A stretch of 64,000 nucleotides of DNA from Xiphophorus maculatus (taxonomy: Eukaryota > Chordata > Actinopteri > Cyprinodontiformes > Poeciliidae), in NCBI RefSeq assembly GCF_002775205.1, contig NC_036460.1, positions 23,330,751-23,394,750 of the forward strand, in the 5' to 3' direction. Below are positions 1 through 12,706 of the stretch, piece by piece. Both the position numbers and the translations under genes were made by a program. Within the stretch, counting starts at the first letter, position 1. The number at the start of each line of letters is the position of its first letter. The notes under the pieces are model-generated. The model saw nothing but the letters and a program-made list of their open reading frames with translations. It made no database searches and had not been told where the DNA came from.

Positions 1-3000
1 ATGCCCTCCATCTCATTTTCATTTGAAGGTTTTAGTCTCTGTAAATGATCGCTTGGATCAGTAAAAGCAGATATTAGTGGTCACTTTACCCCAAGCTGAA
101 GCATGCCAATGTAACCCCCCACTCCCCTCTGGCAAGGCCACAGTCTATTCAAGTGTCACAATAGACAAGCACATGGCAAGTCATGAGACTCATTCACTAT
201 CCATCTAACCATCTAATCTGCTCTGTTGTTAGAAACACAAGGGGGAGCACTGGTTGGACTTTTAAAACAGACAGAGCAAAGCTAAAAGTGTCATCAGTTT
301 CAACAGGTTATGTAGCTTTCAAAGACAGCAAGGGAATGAGAAGATCTGTAGCCTTCAACTGGCATTCAACATAATAAACCTCACTGTTGAAGGCTATGAA
401 GTGGACAAAAATAGGGCTTTTCATCCTCCTGCTATGCAAAAATAAAACAAAGCTAATAATCCGGGACATAAACTTCTGTTTCCTGGATGGAACAAATGTA
501 TAGAAAACCCAAATATACACTCAGCAATAGAAAAAGGTTCTCTCTCCACCTTAAGATAATAATTTACACCAGCTGAACAAAGTTTAATCATTCACCAGGT
601 TGTCCAGCTAAATGATTCACACTAGTTTTACCCCTCTATCTGGGATTAGAGACAACCCCCCGTCAAATACAAGTTTTTAAAAAAGTTGAGTTTATTTGTA
701 ATGATTAGGACACTTTGTGACAATAATAAAAGTAAAATAGAGTTTGGAAAGCTTTGTTTTTGTGTCACAAGCCTGATTCACCCAAGCTTTCCATAGTTAC
801 ATTCAGATGTAATGCAAGAGAAATCTACCCTTGACTGATGCGCTGAGATCATTGGTGTTACAGAATAGAGCAGGCCATACACTTATGATTAAATCTGGCC
901 AGGTGTCATCGACTGGCGCCCCTCTCAGAACGCCGTCTCAGAAACTTCTCCAGATTAGCAATGGGACATTTGGACAGCTGGGAAACTGCTCGCTCTGTAA
1001 TTTATTGTAAATTTATCTTTGCGCAGCATTTGCATTGCCAAAGAGACACTTAAACGCATTGTTCCGTACGGGAACATGGAAACCAAAGCAAACCATCTTT
1101 CTTTCTGGCAGACAAAATCCTGGAGGGCTGTAAAATTTATTATTCAAATGCATGAAGTACATTCACAAAATTCCTGAAGACACTATCTAGATTCCCAAAC
1201 ACGGATAAGTCTTGTTTTTAGTGGCAACTATGTTCTAACTCAAAGAACTTTGATTAATTTAGAAAATTAAGGAATTCCTTTGAAGCTGATGCAAACATTG
1301 GACACTAACATTTGATCAAATTAAAATACATGATACAAAAATGCTGCAAATATGTTTGTAAAATAAATCTAAAACAACAACATACAAGTTTTAGATTTAC
1401 AACTACCTAACATATGATAATCCACATTCTTGGCCTCTTGTTGCCACTCACTGCTGCTTCATCTCTTATCCAGTTTCATCTGTTTGTGAAATACGATGCT
1501 TTGAATTTTGATGGGCATCAGACTGAAGCGCACAGAAGAGAAGTGGTTTAAAGTGATGAGTCACAGTGACCTTTAGTAACATGTTATGATGACTAATGTT
1601 CAGAAAATAACTGTCTTTTTGCAACACTACACTTAATTAGAGGGAACAAATATAAGATCGTGGGCCTTTTCTACCAGCTAGATAACGCATGAGTTTGTCA
1701 AGCAAATATATTCTGGTTATTTAGTCACCTTTGAATATTTTTTGTACTTTAGTGTCTCTTTTTCCATTTCCTTTGGTTCCTTCCATTTCATTTAGATCAA
1801 TCTCTGCCTAGTTAGGTACATTTCAGTTCTCCATATTACTATTTTACTTTCAATGGGAAAGTTGTATCTTCACTGTTCTAGTTCTTCACCCAAGTTGTTT
1901 TCAGTTCTGTTAAGTGCATTAAGAAATCTCTCTACAAATACTGCAACTTTTATGCCACTAATGCTGATACACACCATGTTAGGACCTCAGACTTTTAGTG
2001 GAATAAATGTCCACTTGATTGTTCCTCCAAGTATTTATTATAAACATGCAAAACAAACAATAGAAGAAAAAAAAAGATTGGCCATTTTCCTGCTTTTAAG
2101 GTCTTATTCATTTTAAGTTTTATTTAATACAATAAGAAGTTTATTTTGGAAATTTATTTTATAATTTAAAACAAAATAGTAAAGTCCTATACAATATATA
2201 TAAATTATGATAAAAGGTCTGCATTTACTAGTTAGCTATGTTCACTGAATGCACTAACCATAAACAAAAAACATACCCATCTTTTAAATAAAAATATACA
2301 GCTGTGACTTTCTATCGTTCTGCTTGCTTGAGCAATTTGATCTTACAAATTTACATTTTTTTAAGAAATGGAACTACATACTCATCTACGACGCTCAAAG
2401 TTTTAAATGACGTGGTATGTGGTGGTCTAATATCTTTATTTATGTGATCCACTCACCATAAACACATCTGGTCAGATGGCCAGATTGTCCAAATTAAATC
2501 ATAGAGCTTTTGTGGTTACCATTGTTGAGTTTCAATCACTTGATTAACAATTAATGGCTGTGCTATCACCTTAAAAACAGACTTTTATTAGCTATTGTGA
2601 GAAGCAGTTTTTAAACATTTTTTTAAAACACATACACAAAATACTCCAAATACATATTTTTTTCCCCATTGCTGTTAGTGATCTACGTAGACAGGACTAA
2701 TTGTTAAAATTTTGATCCAACAAATCCAAGTTCAATATTGTTCAAAAGGAATAGGAATTATTAAATAAACCAGTCTGTATGAAGCTTTCAAATTCCTATA
2801 TACAACAAAGGATTCCATCAAGATTTGGAAACAGTTTATGTCTCAGTTTGAGAATTTCACTATATAATTTATTTTGAGAAAGATCACAAGCTTCATGTTT
2901 TTGGTTTTATGGTAGATGACATTTTAAAATGGTGAAAAATATATTCTACACTAACAAACATGGCCCTTTGGCTAATGACAGGACTATTATAAATTTAATT

Positions 3001-4102
3001 AACTAACATTTACTCCAACTGCTGGAAGGTAAAACATTCAATGATGATTGTTCCTAGTAGGTTTCATGGCAATATGATAAAAAAAAAAATTAATTCAGCG
3101 TTTTGTGACCTTGGGACAAAGTAAGCTGAGGAACATAAATGACCTCAAAGTTAAGCTTTTAAAAAAACAAAACCTACACATCTGATCTGATTTTTATTTA
3201 AAATTAATTTTAGTGCTTTTTCAGAGTAAATAGTTTGAGTTACAACTATTCAAAATAGTAATAGTATAACTTATTTCGGGCTCTTTTCCCCCCAGGAATG
3301 AAGCTGATCCACGGTAGTTTAGATGCCAATAAAAAGGACTGAAACTGTCCTTGGGTGAAGGTTTCACAAGCCATAATGGTCTAATACAAAATGTATATCT
3401 TTTGAAGGACAGATCGGTTCATATTTGAAAAGTGTGGTTCGATTATTTGAGACAGAGCTTTTTAAAGCTGTCCTGGAGCCAAAAATTGTCGAATTGAAGC
3501 CAATTCATTATGCTTACTTTTCCATTCTGTAAAGAGACTGCGTAGGAACCTTGTTCGGCAGTTCTTGGCTAAGCTACATCTGGTCCCCCCCCCGACCAAT
3601 CTGAAGAGGCAGCATTTCTGTCATTTGAACGGTCACCACTGACACCGAGGAGGAAAATAGCATGTGAAAGGGTTTAACTTAAAAGTTGAAAAGAGTGGGA
3701 ACACACTGGCCCAGTTAATCAAGCCATGCTGCGCTGACCAGGTTCAGGCCTTGTGATAGCTAACTGTCACGCTGCGGTTGTCAGCTGGTTAAAACACATT
3801 CAACTCAACATATAGTCGGGATTATTTTAAGGTTCGCCCTCGGGTACATTTCCCACTGTCAACACTTCCTTCGCTCCGTGTCTCGACACGTCAACAGTCC
3901 CGGTTTCACGACACACCGTGAGCGGCGACGGGAGGTCGTTTTAAAACCAACCGGCACTGACAACGTCACTGAGGCTCACGCAGCAACGGTTGACACGGTT
4001 AAATGTTAGGACGAGCAAACGCTACGTTGAACCCGTCAAACCGACTCCAACTCTCCGAACGTGGCGAGTAAAAACCCTCTGTAAGGCTGTCATTCATTTT
4101 AC
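1..4102. other. Probable first intron of an unidentified minus-strand gene
   Basis: This stretch is AT-rich with short scattered ORFs that show no recognisable domain or family pattern, and I could not assign any exon. It lies downstream, on the minus strand, of the first coding exon at 4103-4153, so it is most simply that gene's first intron. GC content rises towards the right end as the promoter is approached. A less AT-rich block at about 830-1160 might be conserved non-coding DNA, but that cannot be judged from one sequence. Confidence 0.4.
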
Positions 4103-4153
4103 CTCTCCGTTGCTGACTGTAGGTTTAGTTGACTCGCTCCCCTGCGTCGCCAT
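4103..4153 (-). CDS. First coding exon of an unidentified gene
   Basis: On the minus strand an ATG at 4153-4151 opens a 17-codon frame reading MATQGSESTKPTVSNGE, which ends in phase 0 at a good donor (GAG followed by GTAAAA). It sits in a CpG-richer stretch (about 3840-4260), as expected of a vertebrate promoter and first exon. The start context (AAAG before ATGG) is acceptable. I do not recognise the protein, and the next exon must lie to the left, beyond or undetected in this window. tbcb lies upstream on the same strand, its probable 3' end about 1 kb away, so the two would be in tandem. The exon is inferred from ATG, frame and donor only. Confidence 0.5.
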
Positions 4154-5222
4154 CTTTCCTCGTCTCTATCGCGCAAACAACACACTTGCTGGCTGGGAAA
4201 CTGCGCTTAGTCTCGCGATACGGCCGCTGTGCCGTCATCGGAGTGACGTACGCTTCTTGTGAGAGTTCCTTCAACGCCTTCTCGTAATGCTAAAACATCG
4301 AGTTGCGAAAAGTCACTTAACATAGAAATAAAAATAACAGTATTTCATAATGTTTAACACATGTGGGTCATTCATTTTCTGGTAACTTAACGTTATAATC
4401 GAAATAAATTATAAGCAAGTGGTTATTTGATATTTCAGAACAAAATGTTTTATTGATAGGGAAAGATTTTTAAAATTGAACGGGATAATAAAGGTCATCA
4501 TGCCATAGCTTAATAATCAGATTAAGAGCCATACTTTATTTTTCCGAGACATTGGACTTGCTGGTGTCCTTTGAATCTTATCCCACAGGAAACTCACATA
4601 CGTTTGAGCCTAAATATGCAAAATGACGGCCAAAGATTATCTTACATGACTTTCTTTGGTTTTATTAGTGGTAAAGTTTTCCACAGTTCATTGTTTTCTC
4701 ATTTGTTGATATTGGCTCTCACTGAGGTACTAACGCCCTAGAAATGGCTTTGTAACCCTTTACACACTGATAAATGTAATTGACTTCTCATTTCTTCTTC
4801 TTGAAGTTCTATAGATCCAGATAGGATGTGTTCATTTTTGAGATCCTCTCCTACTTGTTGCCCGACAGGAACTGGTAATTACTTGATTCTACAGCAATAT
4901 GGCCTGGTGTGGCTATTTATATGAACCAAAACATGACTTACCACACAGCACTCGCAATTTAGCAAAGTAGGTTTTTAAACCTCAAGGCATGACATCATCT
5001 TTTGAACTGAATTTTGCATTTACTCGGATTATTGTGACCGATAAGCTAAAACACTTAACTATGCCCAAAAATCAAAAACAAAAATCTGTAAGGAGGAAAA
5101 AGCTTTTTTATGTTAGGAAAAATCCAAATCGGATTGTTGGTCAGGATTGACAATGTCACAATATATGACTCACTTATTATTACTAGCCAAAAAAATAAAT
5201 CAAAACAAATGCTGATCATGTG
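4154..5222. other. Intergenic region between tbcb 3' end and the next gene
   Basis: No coding sequence is visible. The left end (about 4154-4260) is GC-richer and is the likely promoter and 5' UTR of the gene starting at 4153. The remainder is AT-rich. On the minus strand, AATAAA-type signals (TTTATT on the plus strand at about 5230 and 5310) suggest that tbcb transcripts end near the right edge of this interval. Confidence 0.4.
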
Positions 5223-6212
5223 TACAGACTTTATTAGTGTGGATTATCCTTTGGCACATATTGTCACCAGCACCTTAGAGGTCAATTAATAATAATTACT
5301 ACCAACTTTATTGAAAAGACAATGAAATTATAGCAATTTTACATTTTTTCAAATTAAACAGTATGCCAAGTGTTTTCACGTATAGCCTAACATCAATTTG
5401 AAATGCAACGCTTTTCGACACCGAGTGATGCAATTGTTACAGAGATCTACAGCTAACTGAGTAAAATCAGTTGCACAAATATGTGACTTGTGCTGCGGGA
5501 CAGAGTGGTGACATGTGACAAACAAAGCAGCCGCCATGTTTTGCTTAGAAGTTGGTCTTATTTTAAAAGAAAAGAAGGAAAAAAAGCAGCAGTTTTGTCA
5601 GAAAAAGCAGTTTTCACACAAGAAAATGAAACCTGTTACTTAAAAAAATAAATGTGATGCATTTTCTGAGAGCGACTTGTTTTAAAAAAATGTAAGCATC
5701 CACCGTCTGCAGCTTTGATTTACTCTCACCAATCATAAAGCAACTAACCTGGAGCGACCTTTTTTACTGTCAAAGTATGATTAGAGTGAATTTTAAACTC
5801 GATTGACAGTCCTTAAACAATACGACTGTAAATATGCGCAGTTACACAAAATTCAGACAGACTGACATGAATTGAAAAGGAAAAATATTCAAACTGATTC
5901 AAAAACAAGACAAAATAAGAAAACTTAAATACATTAATCTGAAAAAAAAAACCTTCTTGTGTGCAGCGTTGTCAGATGTAACTAGTTTTTTTAAATGACT
6001 CGTCTAAAGTCACAAATTGACAATCACTTCTGTGAGGCTGCAGAGAAAAGAAACTTCCAGCTAAAGTGCCTTCGGATCATGCCATCCACGGAACAAACAG
6101 GAACATTTGTTACGATAAATCTGTCATTCTCCTTCCTCTCTGTTCAGTGAGTGCATCTGAAATTAAAATAAATGACCGTAACAAGAAAAAAAAAACCCTG
6201 ACCAGAACAGTT

Positions 6213-9200
6213 CTATATCTCATCCAAACCGTAATCCTCTTCAGGGAAGTCTCCCACAGTCATATTCAACGGCTTCACAAATGCCCCGTATTTGTCTTGA
6301 CACTCAAAGTATTGCTTCCCCTGAACGCTGGACACACAATAAAAATAAGTTAAGATTCAAATTTGCAAAAATTGTTACCATTTCTTTACATTAATGGGGG
6401 AGGGGGTATCATCTTACGTTCCATTGTGTTTTCCAAGGGGCTCATCGTACTTCACACCCACCCAATGACCTGACTTGAACTCTGTTGTACCTACAATGAT
6501 ACACATTAGATGATAGGACCGGGAATAAAGTCTGTAAATGCAAAAAATTTTCCATTATCTTTTTTTCCCTTATTTTAAACAGCCAAGGAAAATGTTGAAG
6601 ACTGTGCAGAAACCTCAAAAATAAGCGTCTGTGTTTTTAACAGACATCATACTCCTACCAATAATCAGCTCCATTGTTTAAACTAAATAACAGCAAGTTC
6701 AACTTTTGGATTTCAACACTGACTCTGAACAGTGTTTACTGAGACTAACTTAAAGCTGTATATTTAAGTGGAACAAAGCAAAGGAAGTCTCTACTCTCTT
6801 TGAGTTGCAGCAATCGGTAGCATGTTATGCCATGTCTTCATGTTCTGTTTGACCATAATACACCTGAAGCACAAGATTTTGGTTAAACACAAAAAAGTGA
6901 AACTTCAGGACAACTGACAGGTTACTAATAAAATGGGAATATCAGTTTATTGTTGTAATGTCTGCATTCAGAACGTTTGGCTGTTTTATTTTCTAACTCC
7001 TTGCTTCAGCAACATGAGCTGGGTTTAAAGATGTTTTAATCAGAATTTTGTTTTCCAAAATGGTGCCAGAATTTTCAAATCCAGCAGACACACACTGAGA
7101 GCGCACATAGACAAAATAGAGCACCTTGCTGTACTTCATCTTATCAGCTGAAAGTCTCGCCGTTTCTTACAGTCCAAATAAACCAGATATACTCCACATA
7201 TCAGGAAAAATATTGTAAATATTATAATATTATTACTGCTTCTGACCCAATGCTCACAAGTCAGGGTAGATGAATCTGAAAATTTTAAGCACACTTACCA
7301 ACATACATGACCGTGCCAAGCTTTGTGGGCTGCCCTGGGACCTCCACTTTGCAGCGGCTGCCGACAGAAATGGCCTCAGCTGCAGCCTTCTGCTGTTCTT
7401 CCCGAATGGTGAGCTCAGCTTTCTTCTTAGCAGCTTCTTCCTCGTTGAAGCGGCCTAAATTCTGCTTCTTTAAGAATGACCGGACGGATTCTACAAGATA
7501 TGTGCATTTTGTACATTGAGCAATAATGATCAAAGCCATAAAGAGTGACTCAAGGTTCAAAGCATGGAACTATACATTTCTAATGAATGATCAACAAATC
7601 AGAGTTTTTACTTAACTAAAATATAAATCAATGGCCATGTTTTGTTTTTAACTAAAGGGGCTTACAAATGTACCTTTAATACTTGTCTTCTCACTTTCAA
7701 AATAATTAGTCTGGGAAATTCAAAATGTCTTTAATCAATTTTTAATCCATGATTTGTTTTAGGAACAAATTTAAGAGGAGAAAAGTGTGTGAGATTTTTA
7801 CCTTTCCGTTGTTCATAGGCCTCATCTGAGAGCTCAAACTTCTCCACTTTGGAATCATCAAACAACTCGCTGGTCTGTCCTCCACTCCTGTCAATAACCT
7901 GGTCAGGAAACAATGAGACAAACATGACAACCACAAATGATTTTACTGTAATGTTTAACTATTAAAAAACAATTTTAATTTATAATTTTCTTACGGGTAA
8001 TAATGTGATTTCAAAATTACTTCCAATACGGCCCCCAAAAAAGGTTGAGATTTGATCAGTTTCTTTCAGGGTTGACAAATTAAATAGCTTTAAGTTTTTC
8101 TGGATCATACTCCCATACAGCGATAACCTACCTCTGCATCAACCATCAATAACAATAAAACAGAAACCCTGCTGCCATCCACACACTGATTATACTAAAA
8201 TAAAATTCCAGTAAAGGTCAAAATTCTATTTTTGCAAGAGTATTAGGGTTACTTTGAGAAAAAAAAAAGAGGATTTATTATACAACTTTTTAGAGCAATA
8301 TATTGAGAGGAGAACATATTACAAACAACTGGAAGGTTTTTATAGCTGATTAAAAAAAAATCACTGAATTTGGTCACAGTGGGTGCTTAAAGAGCTACAG
8401 CAACATTATTTGTAATTTAAGAGGTGATCATGTTTGTCCACATCTCCCAAAAGCATCTGGAATTATGCCTAGTTCACATGGGAAGATTTTTATGCAGATT
8501 TTCAACAGGAGTTGCGGATATCAGTCAAGTTCTGCAATAAACCTTCAGATATTTTATATAAAACTAAAGATGATCAGATCTTTTTCTGATCAGCACACAT
8601 TTAAATAAACACACTCTTACTTCCTATACCCCAGACCTTATATTTGACAGTAAGTCTATAAGCGACGTGAGGAGAGCCGTTAACAAGTCAAGGTGCAGCA
8701 CGCTGACGACAGTGTTCCACCAAAGACTGAAAACTGCAATTAAATCAATAGATGCTTTACTTTACAAGTATCAAATGCAGGCTTATGCAAGCAGAAAGGA
8801 CTGTTAAACACTCCCAATTTATCTGACCAATAATTGTGTGTGTTTCCACGCTTAATTTAAGAAGAAAAAACATTTTTACATCCCAGACTCCTAGCTTTTC
8901 AACATAGTTTGAAAACAATCTTACATCCACTGAAACTTACATTTTATCTACCATATCACTAGATATTGCATTTCAGGTACTTTTAATATTGGACGTACAT
9001 GTATTCTGCATTCATCATCCACAGGGTAGGAACCAAATAAAGCTTCATCGTTATCAATTTTCTGTAGGAACCTATCGGTGGTGCTAAAAATCTCCAGGTC
9101 CATGCTGGAAGCAGGTACACCCACATTCATCTCCAGGAGCATCTTTGTACAAGAGAGTAGATACAGAATAGACCACAGTTAGAAAGTAGAACTAGTTAAT

Positions 9201-9363
9201 GTTCTCAAAGTGAAGTGCAAGGGATGTTATACTTGTATATTACCTTTAATTCTGCAATAGTAATTCTTTTATTGAACCTTCTGCGGTTCTCAAAGCTGGA
9301 AAGGCTGCTTGTGATACGGACATTCACATACGGGTTGGTAACCACCGTCACTTCACCGTCCAT
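6213..9363 (-). CDS. tbcb: Tubulin folding cofactor B (TBCB/CKAP1), complete
   Basis: TBCB is a cytosolic chaperone that works with TBCE on alpha-tubulin during tubulin heterodimer folding. Six coding exons are supported: 9244-9363 (ATG at 9363), 8999-9142, 7802-7898, 7299-7490, 6418-6490 and 6213-6327 (stop at 6215-6213). They join in frame to 246 residues, against 244 in human. The N-terminal part (about 1-90, with [15 protein letters not shown]) is the ubiquitin-like domain. The middle ([17 protein letters not shown]) is the charged coiled coil. The C-terminal part is the CAP-Gly domain ([19 protein letters not shown], then [15 protein letters not shown]), ending EEDYGLDEI like the mammalian protein. 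All introns are GT-AG. The 3' UTR probably reaches about 5.2 kb, with a second untranslated exon upstream at 10631. Confidence 0.95.
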
Positions 9364-10630
9364 CCTGCACTGTGTTTGGGCCCCACCTAAAAGCTTGTTT
9401 CTACAAATGAAAATAAATACCATCAAGAGATCATCCAACAGAATTGGAAAGATTTTAAACATGTAATAAGGCATTTTTATGCGACTCCTGAGGAAAGGAT
9501 GCAGAGTCAGAGGAAGGCAGAGACAATAACACATATCAGTAGATATTTTAGTTAAATGTTTGTGGCTGTAAATGACAGGAGAAAAAAAAACATTTAGGCT
9601 TTTTTGCCGCAGTTTTTTTCATGGCTCATGTTTGGTAAGATACTGAATGCAGGGCTGGAAAGTGAGACTGAGTTATCAGTGAGGAGCTGAGGTGTCTTTT
9701 AGATGTGAAAAGTATCATTTTTATTTATTTTGTAGATCAAACTGTTGCACTGATGTAGAGAGTCGTTCAAGAAGAACAAAAATTGCTTTATAGATTTTAC
9801 TTTTGTTGGTCAAACTACTGTATTGAGTTTAAAACTGCTGAGTCCTATTTTATGAGCTGTTTTTTACTTCGGTATTAGAAAGAAGCAGGACCTGTTCAAT
9901 TGCCAGTCATCTTTTATCAATGCACTTTGACCAATAACCAAATGTCTTTTGACCAATAGAATATACCAGAATCTGGTAGCTTGTGTGTGCTACCAGAGTA
10001 TTTAGCTTGCTAGTTGTGAGGTAAATGATAAAGTGAGTGTTCAGTCCTGGAATGACAGTCATTGTGCTACGTGAATGCATAACTTTAATCTGATTATTGG
10101 ATTGTTACTGACACGTTGGTGGCACAATTGTTTATGACATTTCTGCTAATTTACTAATCTGTCAGGTTTCCGATATGCGTCCCCCCCAAAGACAGACTCG
10201 TTCCTACGCCCTTGATTAAGACGATGCCTTAAACCAATGCAACCAGGGCAAAACATGAAAAGTTGCAATAAAGTATTATTTTATCAGGATGTAGATGTTA
10301 CCGTAGGTGCAACCAGGTAATAACATATCCTGCATCCCACTAAGGCAGTGATTTCACGTTTTTGCCATGAGATGCAGTATTTTTCAACAAGTCCTCATGT
10401 TTTAGTGCATCACAGTAAGCGTTTAGGAAAGCAACGTGGCTTTCATCCCGTATTTATTCCACATTGATTTCACTCAATGAGGTTTCTTCTTTTCGCTGTC
10501 ATTTTAAAAATGACTGTGGTTAGCTACACTCTGCGTTAGCTAGCTAACAGGGTTGGTGGTCAGCAGCAGCAGCCACGTTGGACCCATTGAGACACCTCGA
10601 ATAAACAACAGTTTTCTTACATTTACTTAC

Positions 10631-10735
10631 ATTTCTGTGTCTTGCCTCCAGCGGTATGAACAAGTTTTGAGGAAAGAGGCTGGCCGTGTGCGGTTAAAAA
10701 ACCGTTATAAACCACAACGACACTAAAACAAAAAT
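10631..10735 (-). other. tbcb: Probable non-coding first exon of tbcb
   Basis: The first tbcb coding exon (9244-9400 in full) has a good acceptor 37 bases upstream of the ATG (TTTTCATTTGTAG at 9401), so an upstream 5' UTR exon is required. A strong donor on the minus strand, GTAAGTAAAT at 10630-10621, lies in a GC-richer stretch and is the best candidate. The 5' boundary is only estimated. This leaves an intron of about 1.2 kb. Confidence 0.6.
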
Positions 10736-10835
10736 GGTGAACCTAGCCTCGCTTTGTATTTATGCCAGAAAACTCAAACTCCAATTCCTGCTACGCCCTG
10801 CTCTGGAAGGTTCTACCCGCCTTGGGAGGAACGCA

Positions 10836-10944
10836 CCAATCACATTGGAGATAGAACGGGCTCAACCAATAAGAATTACTGTTACGCGATATAACAACGA
10901 AGGACCTCCTCCTCCGGAAACAGTTGACCAAATCAACAGCCAAT
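10836..10944 (-). promoter_or_regulatory. CCAAT-box cluster upstream of tbcb
   Basis: CCAAT occurs at 10836-10840, 10866-10870 and 10940-10944, with an inverted copy (ATTGG) at 10844-10848. All lie within about 100-310 bases upstream of the probable tbcb first exon. Clustered CCAAT boxes at this distance are typical NF-Y sites of housekeeping promoters. The role is inferred from motif and position. Confidence 0.5.
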
Positions 10945-12638
10945 CAAAAGACAGGACTAAAAATCCCAATCTATACGAGCAACCACTAGACGGCGCAATT
11001 GTGCAAATGCTCAATCTACATACCCATTTTTGACGGGTATTTGAGGAGGATTTTGAGGAAAATATAGCAGAAAATAGACATTTTCCCTTTTGTGGTTAAA
11101 ATGCATGAGTGAAAGTGTAACTTTGGTTTGAAAAGCGGTGAAAATGGCCCGATTTTCCCATTACTGACTCCTAAATCTGACACCATCTGCAACTGTAGGG
11201 AGCATTATTTCACCCCTGCCCCTCCAAAGTCTCCCACTGTTATTTTCTTCCACATTTGATGTACTGAAATCTCTAAAACTCTCATGACTCTGGATTGGGA
11301 TTAGTATTTAAATCTATACCTTTAAGGATATTGGATTAACAGGAAGAGAGATAAGATAAATCTCCTTAACCTGCATATTTACCTGAATATTTACATTCTT
11401 GTACTAAGTAGATGCAATGCAGGTCTCCATAGATCATATTACACAGGGATTGCTGTTTATCTTTAAAGTTTAGGCTTTTATATCTTTTTATCATCTTCTA
11501 TCACAACGTAAACCAAAGTAAATCATGAGGAAAGCAATGCATCTCTGAACTGGGTCATGATTTAAATTGTTTTGATGACTCATTCATTGGAAAAAAGAAA
11601 AAATTCTTATTAACTGCAAAAATCATCTAGATCCACGTAGCTGGTGGAGGCATTTTGGCCTATCGATATGTGTTTGTGCAGACTATATTTGCATATAAAC
11701 CACCTAATGCTCAACAGACCGTTTGATCCAGTGGGAAAAGATAAATTATAAACGATGTAAGGACTAATACAGCTGCAGTTCTGGTATCTTCTGTTTTTAT
11801 GCAGATAAGCCTTCATTTAGAAGTATGTTTAGGCTCACTGTTATGCAGAAAAAGATTATAGCTTTCTTTATTCTTATAATAGCCAGCAGACACTTGAAGT
11901 TTTGGGGGCTATTTATAATTTTATCCATTGTTCAATAAAAACCCCGTTCCATCCTCAGAATGGGCGTAATGCAACCACCATGTTTCACTTTAACCCCAAT
12001 TGTCATGTTCACTCGCACCCGGAAGTATAACTCAGGTAGCGCAAACTACCAGCAAGCAAACAAACACAGTTATAATGGTGGAGGTAGTGAAAATACCTCC
12101 ACCATTAGCTTCTCTAATAGTAGAGCTAATGGTGAAAAGTAGTGATAATGGTGCCTTATCCATTTTGTTGCTGACAGGGCAAAAATGGTGAGACATTTCT
12201 GCCTTATCAGCCAACTTTAAGACAAATAAGATGGACACAGAATACATCAGCTACATTATTTACAGGAAACAACAGAGATTATTGCATACTTTCAACAAAC
12301 TTTTACATATTAAAAGTTGACAGTTATCGGGTGACCAACCTCCCTCCCTTCTCTGCCTCTCCACCGCCGCCCTGGGCGACTGCCATCCAAAGTTCTGGAG
12401 CGTGTAAGCACCGATGGTTTTTCAGAAATGTTAGGGGCAAAAGGGCAACTTCGAGACATACAGTCCCTGTTGGAGTTAATTAAAGCTGCAGCCTGAGATC
12501 ACATTTAGATGGGTTGGATCGTGCCAGCAGCAATAGAGAGAGGGGCGTGTCTGCGCCTGGCCTGGAGGCACATTAATCGGTCTGCTGGCGGAGCGGAGGA
12601 CGGGAAAAACGCAGCGCTGCGGAGGGAGGGACGGAGGA
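10945..12638. other. Intergenic region between tbcb and six5 (divergent genes)
   Basis: No coding sequence is visible. The left part is AT-rich. The segment from about 12340 to 12640 is GC-richer and carries the probable six5 promoter and 5' UTR. It includes a 14-bp perfect inverted repeat, listed separately. Confidence 0.5.
12073..12107. repeat. Inverted repeat, 14-bp arms
   Basis: The arm TAATGGTGGAGGTA (12073-12086) is followed by a 7-base spacer and its exact reverse complement (12094-12107). Partial copies of the same words (CTAATGGTG, ATAATGGTG) continue to about 12150. It lies 600 bases upstream of the six5 start codon. Confidence 0.85.

Positions 12639-12661
<23 letters not shown>
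12639..12661. repeat. (GA)n microsatellite in six5 5' UTR region
   Basis: About eleven AG units run up to 45 bases before the six5 ATG, so they probably lie in the 5' UTR or core promoter. Confidence 0.85.
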
Positions 12662-12670
<9 letters not shown>

Positions 12671-12706
12671 AGGAACTACTAGTGGGGAAAAAAAGTTAAA
12701 GTGAAA

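Noticed and set aside
10734-11033. 99-codon plus-strand ORF upstream of tbcb
   Set aside because: It overlaps the CCAAT-rich promoter and shows no domain or splice context.
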